Positions 24,689 through 35,529 of a stretch of DNA of 64,000 nt are shown in pieces (within the stretch, counting starts at the first letter, position 1; each line of letters opens with the position of its first letter). This stretch comes from Voacanga thouarsii (lineage: Eukaryota; Streptophyta; Magnoliopsida; Gentianales; Apocynaceae), in contig JANUWF010001281.1 in the NCBI GenBank assembly GCA_026120185.1, positions 2,088,501 through 2,152,500 on the forward strand, in the 5' to 3' direction. Below the pieces are notes generated by a model. That model made no database searches, was not told where the DNA came from, and saw only the letters and a list, made by a program, of their open reading frames with translations. The translations under genes and the position numbers were made by a program.

Positions 24689-25915
24689 ATACTTGCATGT
24701 TGGGTATGTGTGACTAGTTAGTTAAGACAGAGTTGTACAAGATAGTTTCTACACTATATCGCAAATTTTTGAAACTATTAAGTTTTAACTTAAATAAAAT
24801 TAGTCCATGGAAAAATCTTTCAAAGGCTTTAATCCTTGACAAAATGATTTTAATGGATTTAGATATTTTATTTTTCAGTTAAGGAAAAACATAATGGAAA
24901 TTTCAAAAGGATATTTTTTAGAAAAATTTTATTTTAAAAGACTAAGTGGGACTGGGGTTCCAACGGCCCCACGGCTTCCATCACGATTCTCATTAGAGAT
25001 TATGGGTCCCCTCGCGTCACCCTGAGAATGAACCCGTATAGGATGGGGATACCACAAGGATCTAGATCTAATGGGAGGGGATCATGGGTTATTTAAACAC
25101 ATAAACATTTTTCTTAACCGATTGATAAGAATGGGAATCTCATCATGTTTAGGTTATTATGTTACGAATTCCAAATGAAAAATGGCTTACCTTTAGCCAG
25201 TAAGTAGTCTACTCACTTCATGATATAAGCGTATTTCGAATATGTAGAACATGACCTGTAGTAGTGGTTTCTAAAAGTACTATATGATAGAAATCTAGAC
25301 TACTACCGCTACGGTGTAGACTAGTACTCTATGACTTGAGTATGAGTTTATGGTCTGACGAAGCTGGAAGCATATACTTTGATATGCTATAGTTGAGGTT
25401 CTATCGTAGGGCCAATATACTTGCATGGTGGGCATGTGTGACTAGTTAGTTAAGACAGACTTGTACAAGATAGTTTCTACACTATATCGTCCATTGTGGT
25501 TGTCTGAATGATCTAAATATCCAGGGCCCTGGGAAACATGACTTGGATGTTTACTTTAGGGTAGCTCCCTTATAAAGCAGAAACACTCCAGGTAGTCGTG
25601 GATCATTAAACTAGAAGCCTAAGGATGGTAGATGTCTTTTAGAGGGGTGTTATTACATTTCTTCCTCTCTAAATGTACAACGATGTGTCGAGGGGTATTT
25701 TAGTCATTTCTCCTGTAGGTTGAAGACTTTGTTAATGTAGCATTGTCCTTGGGATCAATATTTCCTTATACTGATATTAGAAAATATTTAAAATGCAAAA
25801 TACAACTATTTATATAGTAGGGGTATTTTGGTCATTTTAGTAGCCAAGGCGATGTGTCTTTTTGGTCTCGGAATAGCCCGTAAATCTTAATTAATTTTTG
25901 GGTTGAAGAACTGGT
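24689..25915 (+). repeat. Copia family-A LTR and leader fragments (+ orientation)
   Basis: 24689-24762 is a short LTR piece that is the inverted copy of 24594-24667. 24763-25078 is leader sequence (ends at agatctaatggga). 25078-25915 is a long LTR piece collinear with 21740-22610, with the two GTATTTT.GTCATTT tracts near 25691 and 25820. Confidence 0.75.
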
Positions 25916-26345
25916 CTCAGTTATAGAGGGTTTAACTTTATTCAAGAAGTCTAAGATGGCTAAGGGAGCATCAGTCAGAGAGCATATGCTCAAGATGATT
26001 GCTGCTTTCGTGTAGACAGAAATCTTAGGGGCTATTATTGACCCCGGGAGCCAAGTGAACATGTTTCTCGAATCTCTACCGGGTTCCTTTACTCAGTTCA
26101 AACTAAATTACAATATGAACAAGTTAAACATGAGTTTGACTGAGTTGATGAAGGAACTTCATATAGTAGAGAAGGTCATGAAGCCACATTCAAATGCCAT
26201 AATTACTATGGCTTCTTCCTCAAGAACTGGGTCCAAGCCCAGAAAGTTCAAAAGAAAGAAGGGAAAAGTAGCAACCCAACCTAAGACCCAGCCCAAAGAC
26301 AAACCAAAGGGCAAGTGCTTCAGATGTAGGAAGAAGGGACACTGG
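25915..26345 (+). pseudogene. Copia gag C-terminal fragment with zinc-knuckle start (family A)
   Basis: The + strand reads VREHMLKMIAAF near 25975-26010, then GSFTQFKLNYNMNKLNM, LMKELHIVEKVMKP, a lysine-rich segment and KGKCFRCRKKGHWK. The first part of a CCHC zinc knuckle (CX2C and H) is present, but the last cysteine is cut off by the junction to reversed LTR at 26345. Element A has the same region at 61870-62265. The open frame 26055-26405 therefore ends in non-gag residues. This domain normally binds the element RNA in the virus-like particle. Confidence 0.85.
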
Positions 26346-27020
26346 AAAAAAATAATATTCCCAAGATTTAATATTTCAAACACCCAAATATTATTAATAA
26401 AATAAATTTTGATTTCACCCTAAACTCTTGTGAATTGTGTCCGAAAAAATCCTATGGTCCAGGCTATTAGGCCAAAATAATATTTATTATTTTTCTTAGT
26501 TGTTTGAATGATCTAAATATCCAGGGCCCTAGGAAACATAACTTGGATGTTTGCTTTAGGATAGCTCCTTTGGAAAGCAGAAACACCCAGGTAGTCGTGG
26601 ATCATTGGACTAGAAGACTAAAGATGGTAGATGTCTTTTAGAGGGGTGCTAGTATATTTTTTCTTCTCTAAATGTATGGCGATGTGTATAGGGGTATTTT
26701 AGTCATTTCACCTGTAGGTCGAAGACTTTTCTAATGGAATATTGTCCTTGGGGTTAATATTTCCTTATGGTAATATTAGGAAATATTTAAAATGCAAAAT
26801 ACAGCTATTTATATAGTAGGGGTATTTTGGTCATTTTAATAGCCAAGACGATGTGTCTTTTTGGTCCTCGGAATGGTCCGTAAGTCCTAATTAATTTTTG
26901 GGTTGAAGAACTGGTCTCAGTTGAGAGGGTTTTATTTTATTCAGGAAGTTTAATTTATTATTAGACTGGAATAAAATAAATTGGGAGAAATTTATTATCT
27001 AGTTTAATTGGTTAATTAAT
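26345..27020. repeat. Copia family-A LTR fragments (reversed, then forward)
   Basis: 26345-26500 is the reverse complement of about 23270-23425 in the same mosaic (aatattcccaagatttaata, ggtccaggctattaggcc). 26500-27020 is forward LTR from tgaatgatctaaatatccag to ggttaattaattattctg. Confidence 0.75.
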
Positions 27021-27330
27021 TATTCTGTATCTTTCCATTCTGGTATTTCTATCAGTAGAGATGGAGAAATTTTATGTACTGGGCACATGTATGGAAATCT
27101 ATTCTATTTAAACCCTATTAATCATCAATCAAATAACGCTCAATCTGAATCTTTAACTAAGAAGAGAAAGACCAATGTCAATGACTCATATCTTTGGTAT
27201 CTAAGGTTGGGTCATATCAACTCAACCAAGATTCAGAGGCTAATCCATGATGGGTTTTTGGGCTCATTGAGATTGGAAAATTGGCCTCAGTGTGAATCCT
27301 TCCTGATGGGAAAGATGACCAAAAGGTCTT
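27020..27330 (+). pseudogene. Copia pre-integrase fragment (family A)
   Basis: The + strand reads GEILCTGHMYGNLFYLNP from 27060, then YLWYLRLGHINSTKIQRL and CESFLMGKMTKRSF. This is the GAG-pre-integrase zinc-binding domain of copia. The first His of the expected LWH block is Tyr (LWY) and the second Cys of the CESC pair is Phe, so the zinc site is broken. The reversed counterpart in element A lies at 61255-61510. The fragment runs straight into LTR at 27330. Confidence 0.82.
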
Positions 27331-27919
27331 TTAAACACATAAACATTTGTTCTTAACCGATTGATGAGAATGGGAATCTCATCATGTTTAGGTTATTATG
27401 TTATGAATTTCAAATGGGGGAATGACTTACCTTTAGCCAGTGAGTAGTCCACTCACTTCATGACATAAGCGTATTTTGAATACGTAGAACAGGACCTGTA
27501 GTAGTGGTAAGTATGAGTTGGTGGTCTAATAAAGCTGGAAGCATATAGTTTGATATGCTATAGTTGAGGTTCTATTGTAGGGCCAATATACTTGCATAGT
27601 GGGCATGTGTGACTAGTTAGTTAAGACAGACTTGTACAAGATAGTTTCTACACTATATCGTCTCTTATGGTTGTCTGAATGATCTAAATACCCAAGGCCC
27701 TGGGAAACATGACTTGGATGTTTACTTTAGGGTAGCTCCCTTGGAAAGCAGAAACACTCCAAGAAGTCGTGGATCATTGGACTTGAAGCTTAAGGATGGT
27801 AGATGTCATTTAGAGAGGTGTTAGTACACTTCTTCCTCTCTAAATGTATAGCGATGTGTAGAGGGGTATTTTAATCATTTTACCTGTAGGTCGAAGACTT
27901 TGCTAATGCAGCATTGTCC
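27330..27919 (+). repeat. Copia family-A LTR fragment, end of mosaic
   Basis: Collinear with 21790-22460 apart from an internal deletion near 27508 (tagtagtgg|taagtatgag). It ends at gcattgtcc, where the 152-bp array resumes. Confidence 0.75.
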
Positions 27920-28846
27920 AACGTAATCAGATATATTTTATCACGTAATCTAGCATAATCTCTATAAAAATTCTCAACACCTAATGCATTTACAAGGATA
28001 AGTGAATCAAATTCATTATCCAACCGTTAGATTTGTTGAACTTACTAAAAAAAGTGTGATGACCAACTTTGAAATTAATCAAATTTATTTTACCACATAA
28101 TTGAGGATAATATCTGCAAAAATGCCCAAAACCTAAATCATTTACGAAGATAGGCATATCAAATTAATGATCCAACTGTTAGATTTGTTTAACTTGCTAA
28201 GTAAAGTATTATGACCAAATTTGAAAGTTATTGGATATATTTTGCACATAACTTACTATAATATATAAAAAATACTCAAAACCTAACATATTTACAAAGA
28301 TAGGCATATTAAATTAACAATTAAACCACAAAATTTGTTTAAATTGCTCAAAAAAAGTGTTATTACAAAATTTGAAGGAATCGGTTATATTTTGGCACAA
28401 AATCTAAGCATAATATCTATAAAAATGCCGGAAACCTAACGTATTTATAGAGATAGGAGTATCAAATAATTATCCAACTGTTCAATTTGTTGAAATTGTT
28501 AGAAAAAGTGTTAAGACCAAATTCGAAGTTAATCGGACATATTTTACCATGTAATCTAGTATAATCTCATTGAAAATGCCCAAAATGTAATGCATTTACA
28601 AAGAGAGGCGTATCAAATTAATGATTCGCCCGTTAGATTTCTTAAAATTACTAAAAAAAGTATCATAACTATATTTGAAAGTAATCAGATATATTTTGTC
28701 ATAGGATCTTGCATAATCTATATAGAAGAACCTAAAAACCTAATGCATTTATAAACGTAAGCATATCAAATTAACGATTCCACCGATAGATTTGTTAAAA
28801 TTATTTAAAAAGTATTATATCAAAATTTGAAGGTAATCTAAATATG
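27920..28846. repeat. Tandem array of ~152-bp units, right part
   Basis: About six more units in the same orientation as the left part. The marker block recurs at about 27972, 28125, 28275, 28428, 28579 and 28731 (150-153 bp). The first unit resumes at taatcagatatatttt, so roughly 66 bp of a unit are missing relative to the left break at 20190. The array fades out near 28846 into the CACTA subterminal region. Confidence 0.88.
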
Positions 28847-28859
28847 AATTTTGAGGGAA

Positions 28860-29346
28860 TTTGAATGTAAAAGAACCATCGTAAATAATATATTCTTTAA
28901 GACTACCAATGAACCGTCGTAAATAATAGCATGACCATCGAATATATCCTTACATTTATGGTGGCCTCTAGACCGTCGTATATATTAACCTTTCACGATA
29001 GACACTCACAAGATTGTTTTAAAAGAACTACCATAAATACTTATCTTTTGAGACGGCTAGAAAAATGTCGTAAATAAATGCAAGACCTTCGTATATAACC
29101 ATTCGTTTTATGACGGCTTCAAAATCGTCGTATCTAATAATATTTTGTGACAGTGGCCATCGTGTTTACTGTAATATATACAACAGTCTGTCATAAATAT
29201 TAGATTAAGTATGATAGTCTGAAAATCTTCGTTTTTAATAGTTATATACGACGGTTTGTTATATATAACCACCATTTGTGATGACTATAAGACTGATGTA
29301 AATACTAGCATCATATATAGAACTTTTTTTTTTTTTTTTGGTAATG
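28860..29346. repeat. CACTA right subterminal repeats and terminus
   Basis: More than ten variants of one motif: aaccatcgtaaataata, gaaccgtcgtaaataatag, gaccgtcgtatatatta, aatgtcgtaaataaa, aatcgtcgtatct, tacgacggtttgttat. The end is a run of T then ggtaatg. The motif matches that of the left end. Confidence 0.8.
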
Positions 29347-29349
29347 ACT

Positions 29350-29894
29350 TCTGACATTCAAGTAGTATGTAGCTGTGTGCACAATGATCTCAATGGCACC
29401 ATAGAGCTTCAGTTTAGCTTTTTTCAATCTTTTTCTCCTTGAATCCTTAACTAATCTTAACCTTTTCAACCTACCTAAACACAAGGAGAAAATGGGAGAT
29501 TAAGTAGCAATCTAGAATGAGTTTTAAAGACTATGAAGTACAAGTGATATGTAAAATATGTGCATAGTGAACAATTATCACTTCTTCAAACTTTTGCTTC
29601 TCCTTAAGCATAGTTTCAACACTAAAAGTGCTCCAAGCAAAAAAGCGTGTCTCTGAATTGTAGTTTTTTGGCTATAAAGATTGCTATTGGAAAAGATATT
29701 CATTTTCTATTGAAATAAGAATTCAGTTCAAAATCATTCAGCTAGGCTAAAACTTGTGTAAATCCATTTATTTGAATAAATAAAATTAAGGCCATCGAAG
29801 TTAGATTAAACAAGTCTATATCTATTCAACAAGCATCATCTAATCTCCTAGTTCAAGAATACAAATCAAGTGATTCATATAAGTTGTGAATAGT
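29350..29894 (-). repeat. Gypsy G 3' LTR, segment 2
   Basis: Lies between the CACTA right end (TSD ACT 29347-29349) and the Tekay-type solo LTR (TSD ATAGT 29890-29894). It contains no other element and no open frame of interest. I place it in the G LTR because removing the two insertions joins 16693 to 29350 and 29894 to 34529, and the result ends at a gypsy PPT. Confidence 0.65.
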
Positions 29895-32800
29895 TGTAAT
29901 ACCCCATTCTAGTAACACCTGGTTTATAGGAAAATAACATACATTGAGTATGAACATGTGCATCCGAACATGTTATATGACTATTTTGTAAATATGTGAA
30001 TTTGTATTTTGATGACATATGCATATTTAAAACTCATGGATTTGTAATTCTGTGCTAATAATATCTTGTGTGAGTACTTAAATTTTATTTGAATGCGTAA
30101 TTTAATGATTTTTTTTTTTTGTGATTTAGTAGGAGTGGGAGGCGTTATTTGAATATTATGTCATAAAATATCTTGCATGGAATTATTTTCATGAATGGAA
30201 GTTTATTTTTGAAAAAAAACTACAGCAAAACTAAATATTATAATTATAGTTGAGCTTTAAACCCTAGACCTTCAAAACTTTTCCATGGAAATTATCCATT
30301 TTGCCATTTTCTTGGAGGGTACAAACTCTTACAAATCTTGGTCATTACATACAGAAAATTTTAGAAATCCTTTCTTAATCTACCTTTTACTTACCGCCAT
30401 TTTGTTTTCCTTAATTCTCAGCTTTATTTCTTCTAATTAAACTAAGATTTGTTTTTCTTTTTATATAAAAAAGAGATTACCTTGAGCATATTTTTTTTCA
30501 GCTTACCCAAATCAATGGAATTTTATTTTCCTAGATTTTTCACTAGGATGACTGCTACTCCTCATTTTCTTAAGTACCTTGAATTTTATTTTCTTATATT
30601 GAAGATGGACCCTATTATCTTCAAACTTTAGGACAATCAAAATTTTTCCGATAGTGTTAGTCGCCATTTTGTCTTTTTGACATCCCAAACTTTTATTTGC
30701 CTTTTTAAATAAATTCTATTATTTCGATGCTTTGGTATTCTTAAAGATCCTGTAATAAATTTTAATCGTCATCTATCATATGAAAACTTGATTTATTTTC
30801 TATTTCAGCTGCTCTTTACAAACTTCCCGATATCCCAAATTTTATCATCCTTTTTGAAGCTTCAAATTTTCTTGAAAATTTTATTCTCCTTGATATCAAC
30901 CTTGCTTGATTTTCCTTATATCAGCCATCACATTTTGAATTTGAAAACTCCTACATTTTGTTAGCTTCTCTTCATGGCCGACATCCACCACCTATCTATC
31001 AAGGATTTTATTATCTTTTGAAAGTTAGAACTTCAGCATTTTCACGTGACTTTGAATCCTGATTTTCCTCCTAAAAAATCTAGCTACCTATCATTTTTAA
31101 TTTTCAAATTTATACTTATCAAGGTGAGTTCAGCAATTTTGATCATGAGTATTGTTATTTGGCCGACAGCTTTGCACGAGTGTATATGCTGAGATTTCTG
31201 ATATTCTTATTTGCTTCCTTGTGTGCAAAATTTTGATTGGAGTTTTAAGGTGTGTTGAATTGCTGGACCCTCTTCTTGTGCACATGCATAACGGAATGAT
31301 TTTTCGAAGAGAAAGAATTTTTTTTTAATGAATATACTGATCATGAGGGCTGTTAGATATTTCGCATCATGTGGGAGTTTCTTGCGTATTCCCTTGCATG
31401 AAATATGGTTAAGGTTTGGGAGTACTTGTTTTGATTAGTTCTCATGTTTGTTATGGGCTATTTTCTTGAAAGAAAATCAGTAAAGAAAATCGTATATGCA
31501 TATTTACAGCTGCATAGGAATTGGTCATGTAATAAGAATTTTGCTGCTAAAGAATGTGAAACCTTGAATGTGAATTCCTAGATATTTCTTGAATGCAAAA
31601 TGATAGAACTTGAGTGCCCATGCTTCGTCTATTTCCTATGCATGATTGAGTTCAGTTTCCTTGAAGAATTGAATTTATATACCCTTTTTATTGATGCTTA
31701 AAGTATCCTGTTCAAAGCTGGAGATTTTGCTGTTTTATGTGATAGCTGTCGATAGACCCCAAGAAAATGCAGGAGACGATTTGATTTTTGAAGAACTATC
31801 TGAAACTTGTTTTAATACATGAATATCATGTTTTTCACGTGGAGAATTATTCTAAAAATTACTGTGATTTATTGCAGAATTTTTCGATAACAGAAAATTA
31901 TGAAGATCATTTTTATCGCTGTTTATCTTGTTCAGCTTTGGGGATGTGTTTATAAGCTGATTTATAATTTTCAGCTTTTTGTGTGCTCTAATAGACTGGA
32001 AAAGATGGGACAAAAACGAGGTCTAGATTGGGAGTTCTTGAATTATCTTTTAAGGCTGCCAGTTTAAGACAGATTTGCGCAACTTATGTTCAGAATTTTC
32101 TGGTATTTGTGGGAGTGAGTTTTGCAGATTTGGCCAACTATATTTTGTTCTTAGCATGTTAAATATATGTCTGCAAAATTTGAGCCCATTCGGAGGTGTT
32201 TTCATAGGTGTTTTGCCCTTAGGAACTTAGTTTATATTTTCTGGAATTTTTCTTGCTTCATGTTACCTTGGCCATAAATTGTTAAACCACTAGGAATTAA
32301 TCCTATAGAACTTGGTAAGGGCAACTTACAACATGCTAGTATGGAATTGAAGAGTGATTTTCGAGAGGAGTTTGTGACCTGAAAACATAGCTACTACCTG
32401 TAGAAAATCTGCAATGTATATAGACAAGGAAAAATGATTTTCGCTATGTTTGTATCCAATTTTCAACCTACTGATTGTACCATTTAAACTCAGCACTCTG
32501 GGAAGATTTTAGGATAATTTTGCAGTAGGAATATGTCCTAGAACATTGGAAATTTTGGGATTGAAAGCTGAGTTCAAATTTTCTTTAGTACAAAAAAAAA
32601 TATTACATTTGGACTAATGTTAAGTAAGGAATAATCTGAATTGTTGCAATTTTTGGGGGCATGAGTTGCTGGAACTTTTGGTACGGATCTAATCTATGTT
32701 TGTTTGGGTTTGTGTCCGTAAAATTTGGGATCATTTAAATATGTTTTTATGTGTTCTACCCTAAAGAACCTAGATTATGCTTGCTGTCCTTGTTGATAAA

Positions 32801-34523
32801 AATTGCTAAGTTTAATTCCCTGATGCCCCGTGTAATCATGGGTGAATCATGTGCGTATTTAGGGATATCTAGAGTCTCTAGGATTGAATGAATGCTGGAT
32901 CAAATTTGCCGTCCCTGGAATATGTAATTGAATTGGAGTGACAATGCTTAAAATACTTTGTGTGAATTTAAGTTGAGTGTATTACTTGAGTTCAACTGGG
33001 GAGCGTTTGAGATTAATTTATGTGAACTTTTTTCCTAGATTTGGGAAATTGAAAAGGGTAAGGACCAACTTGTTAGAGTTTATATCCTAAGTTTGAAAAT
33101 AAGATAAGTTCCCTTACATTTATGAAATCAATTTTATTTTATTATGTTGGTTTAGAAAGAAAGATTTGTAGGTTTTTCTTATAAACATGAAATAATTTGT
33201 TCGTGAGCTAATATTTGAAAAACTTCTACATTTGGAAACTTCCTATATTCGGAAGCTTTCTAATGTTAGGAACTTCAATATTTGGAAGCTTTCTAAATTT
33301 GAAGGCTTTCTAAATTTGTTAAGCTTAACTTAGAGCCAAACAATGAACTTTGAAATGTATTCTGAACACTCAAATTATGAATTCATATTCGTGCATATAT
33401 TTTTTTTGAAAATCATAACATGACTCATTTGACCATGTAGCTCCTTCAATTATGAGCACTTGGATTAAAATATTGATTTTGAAACCATGCCTTCTAAAAT
33501 CTTTGTCTGAATTAGAAAATATTGTTTGGAATTGTATTGAACTAATTTTGTAGGATCCGCTATGAAAGCCTTGAGAATTGTGGAAAATGGATAATGTTGA
33601 GTACTCAGTAGGGCACGATCTCTATATTAGCCTTTTGTTGGTTTGAGAATATATCAAGGCAGGTGGCCACGTCCAGGATATTGACTCTTTTCGACCTAGC
33701 CATTAGTATAGAAGGTTGAGCCATCCTTAGATAGTAACAGGTTCTAGTAGAACTGACGGCCAAAAATGGGACAATCGGATTGGGTTGAGTGAGAGAGAGG
33801 AGAATCTTATTCAATAAGGTGTACATTTACCTGGTGTTGGGGGTCAAGTGCTTCATGGAAGTGAGAGTCACCTCTGTGCCCTATCACCACGTGATGGGGG
33901 TCATGTGCTTCACTTAGTGTGAGAGCTACCTTTCTGCCTTGCCACACAAACTTGGTTAGTTTTATTGCTTCATAGTCTCATACGATGGTTTTAAAATTTA
34001 ATGGTGTATCTTTCGAACTTTTTTGGAGGAATGGTTCCAAGGGAACCTTGGAATTTTATCTGAAACTCAATACTCTTGTTATTATAGATATTTTTCCAAA
34101 CAAAATATTTTAAGAGCATTTTACTTCACGATTTCTCACTAGTAACCTTCAAGAAGTGAGAATTAAATTTGTAAAGGAGGCATGATAAATTTTGATATGT
34201 CTATAGTGCATGTATCATGAAACGAATTTGATTTTCTTAGCCTAACTCACACACGGGGCTTACTGAGATAACCAAACTCACACTATTTTTGAACTTGTTC
34301 AAGCTGGAAGGCCAGTAGCTAAAGTTTTGTTATGGAATTTCCATGTGAATTTATTTTATTTGAGTTCTTTTTGTATAAGTAATGAGGCCTTGTAATAAAT
34401 TTTTCTTAGACTTTCTTCAAGATTTGAATTTCTTTTACTTTTCCGTTATAAAGACCCTTTGTCCAAATGATGGGGCAACATCCCCAACCCATTTTAGCTT
34501 GTATAGGTAGATGGGGTGTTGCA
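29895..34523 (+). repeat. Solo LTR of a Tekay/Del-type gypsy element, 4.6 kb, TSD ATAGT
   Basis: Opens tgtaataccccattctag and ends gatggggtgttgca (TGTAAYACCC...GGGTGTTRCA, inverted ends). Exact 5-bp duplications atagt flank it (29890-29894 and 34524-34528). Near 33600-33850 it has the block gagtactcagtaggg...aggtggccacgtc, shared with 41466-41700 and 45955-46210. Near 34440-34523 it has aaagacccttgtcc...gatggggcaacatccccaaccc, shared with the two other copies. No PBS or gag follows, so it is a solo LTR. Short open frames inside (30449-30631, 33605-33826) are not genes. Confidence 0.85.
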
Positions 34524-34528
34524 ATAGT

Positions 34529-35153
34529 GAGCTTATTTAAGTTCTCTGACTTCCAACGTTATTACAATCATACTGGTCGAAAAACTCACCTACGAAGGGT
34601 AATTTAAATGCCTAAAATAGATGGATAATAAAGATCTTTCAACTTTTACATTACTCTAATTAGATTCTCATTTTCTTTTAGGCCAAGGTAATGTAAATGC
34701 TTAATAGAGATAAAATGAATTATTTTCAACTTTTACCTTGCTTCAATGACTCATTTTCATATCCTAATCCATATTTACTTAAATCCAGAGTTAGGTCTAG
34801 CTTGAAGATCATATAATATAAATAAGCTATAATTCCTCACTTATATTTCATCATAAGTTTCTCATCAATTCTTAGGGAACAAAATGCCACAATGTTTATT
34901 AAAATATCAACAAGATTAAGTCAAATTCTCAAGACTTAGTATATATCATACCAAATATACACGTTTACCTAAGAATATCGAGTCAAAATAAACTCATTCC
35001 AAATTCCAAAGCCAAGAGAAAAAGAATAGAAAGTCAATAAATGGTCGAAATATTCTAAAAATTGAAAACATTTAGCCTTAATTTCATCAAATTTTCAATG
35101 TCAAAAATTCACAAGGAAGAACCATAATAAAATCTTGCAAAGAATATCACTCA
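34529..35153 (-). repeat. Gypsy G 3' LTR, segment 3 (LTR start side)
   Basis: Ends ...gaatatcactca at 35153. On the minus strand it therefore begins TGAGTGATATTC immediately after the polypurine tract. 34590-34760 holds two diverged copies of a roughly 95-bp unit (aatttaaatgcctaaaatag... and aatgtaaatgcttaatagag...). Confidence 0.7.
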
Positions 35154-35170
35154 ACCTCTCCCCCAAACTT
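35154..35170 (-). other. Polypurine tract of gypsy G
   Basis: The + strand acctctcccccaaactt is the reverse complement of aagtttgggggagaggt. Further inside, the minus strand reads gaggacattgtccacttt, the same motif order as at 76-107. Confidence 0.75.
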
Positions 35171-35529
35171 AAAGTGGACAATGTCCTCATTGGCTAATAA
35201 TGTATGCAATGGGATTGAGAATGATAAGGAAAAAAGAATAAAATAATACTCTCCAAGTGAGTAGAAGCTCAAATTGATTATCAAGAGAGGAAAAGAAGAT
35301 CATCATCCAAAAAGTGATATCTACAATGATCCAAAAAGAAAAATAAAATATTGAATAAGTAAAATAAAACAAAAATAGGTTTGAAGTTACATAACAGAAT
35401 AATATACTAAATGAAAATAGCAGAAAAGAAAAAAAGAAAAAAAAATATCCTATCTAATAAAAAGATTAAGAAAAGACAAAATCAAATAAATAAAAGCAGT
35501 TAAGAATTGGAATTCTCTCAGGCATATAA
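35171..35529 (-). other. Gypsy G region between integrase and PPT, no clear coding
   Basis: About 360 bp of A-rich + strand sequence (poly-A/aaaataaa runs near 35395-35500). No envelope-like or other frame can be recognised. The open frame 35187-35372 is hydrophobic by base composition only. Confidence 0.4.

Larger units (their letters stand above)
20191..27919. mobile_element. Scrambled mosaic of copia family-A fragments
   Basis: 7.7 kb made of about 19 pieces of one copia family (that of element A). Approximate pieces: LTR(-) 20191-20463 and 20463-20690; leader(+) 20690-21100; leader(-) 21112-21305; pol linker(+) 21306-21560; LTR(-) 21560-21655; LTR(+) 21655-22605; gag(-) 22605-22960; LTR(+) 22960-23875; LTR(-) 23876-24185 and 24186-24688; LTR(+) 24689-24762; leader(+) 24763-25078; LTR(+) 25078-25915; gag(+) 25915-26345; LTR(-) 26345-26500; LTR(+) 26500-27020; pol(+) 27020-27330; LTR(+) 27330-27919. 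It interrupts the 152-bp array, which continues on both sides. No TSD is evident. Confidence 0.75.
16694..29346. mobile_element. CACTA (EnSpm-type) DNA transposon, non-autonomous, with nested insertions
   Basis: The left terminus cactacaaaaaagag starts at 16694. The right terminus is a T-run ending ...ggtaatg at 29346, the reverse complement of CATTACC, a one-transition change from CACTA. Both ends are flanked by ACT (16691-16693 and 29347-29349), the 3-bp duplication expected of CACTA elements. Subterminal regions carry many CGTCGTA, GACGG and ACCGTCGTAAAT variants in both orientations (16715-16920 and 28870-29290), the usual transposase-binding architecture. No TNPA/TNPD-like coding frame is visible. 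After removing a solo LTR and a copia mosaic about 3.5 kb remain, mostly a 152-bp tandem array. Orientation cannot be assigned without a transposase. Confidence 0.82.

Noticed and set aside
29895..34523. A full gypsy element rather than a solo LTR
   Set aside because: No gag, pol, PBS or PPT can be seen in 4.6 kb, and the blocks match those of a single LTR with PBS at 42797-46906.
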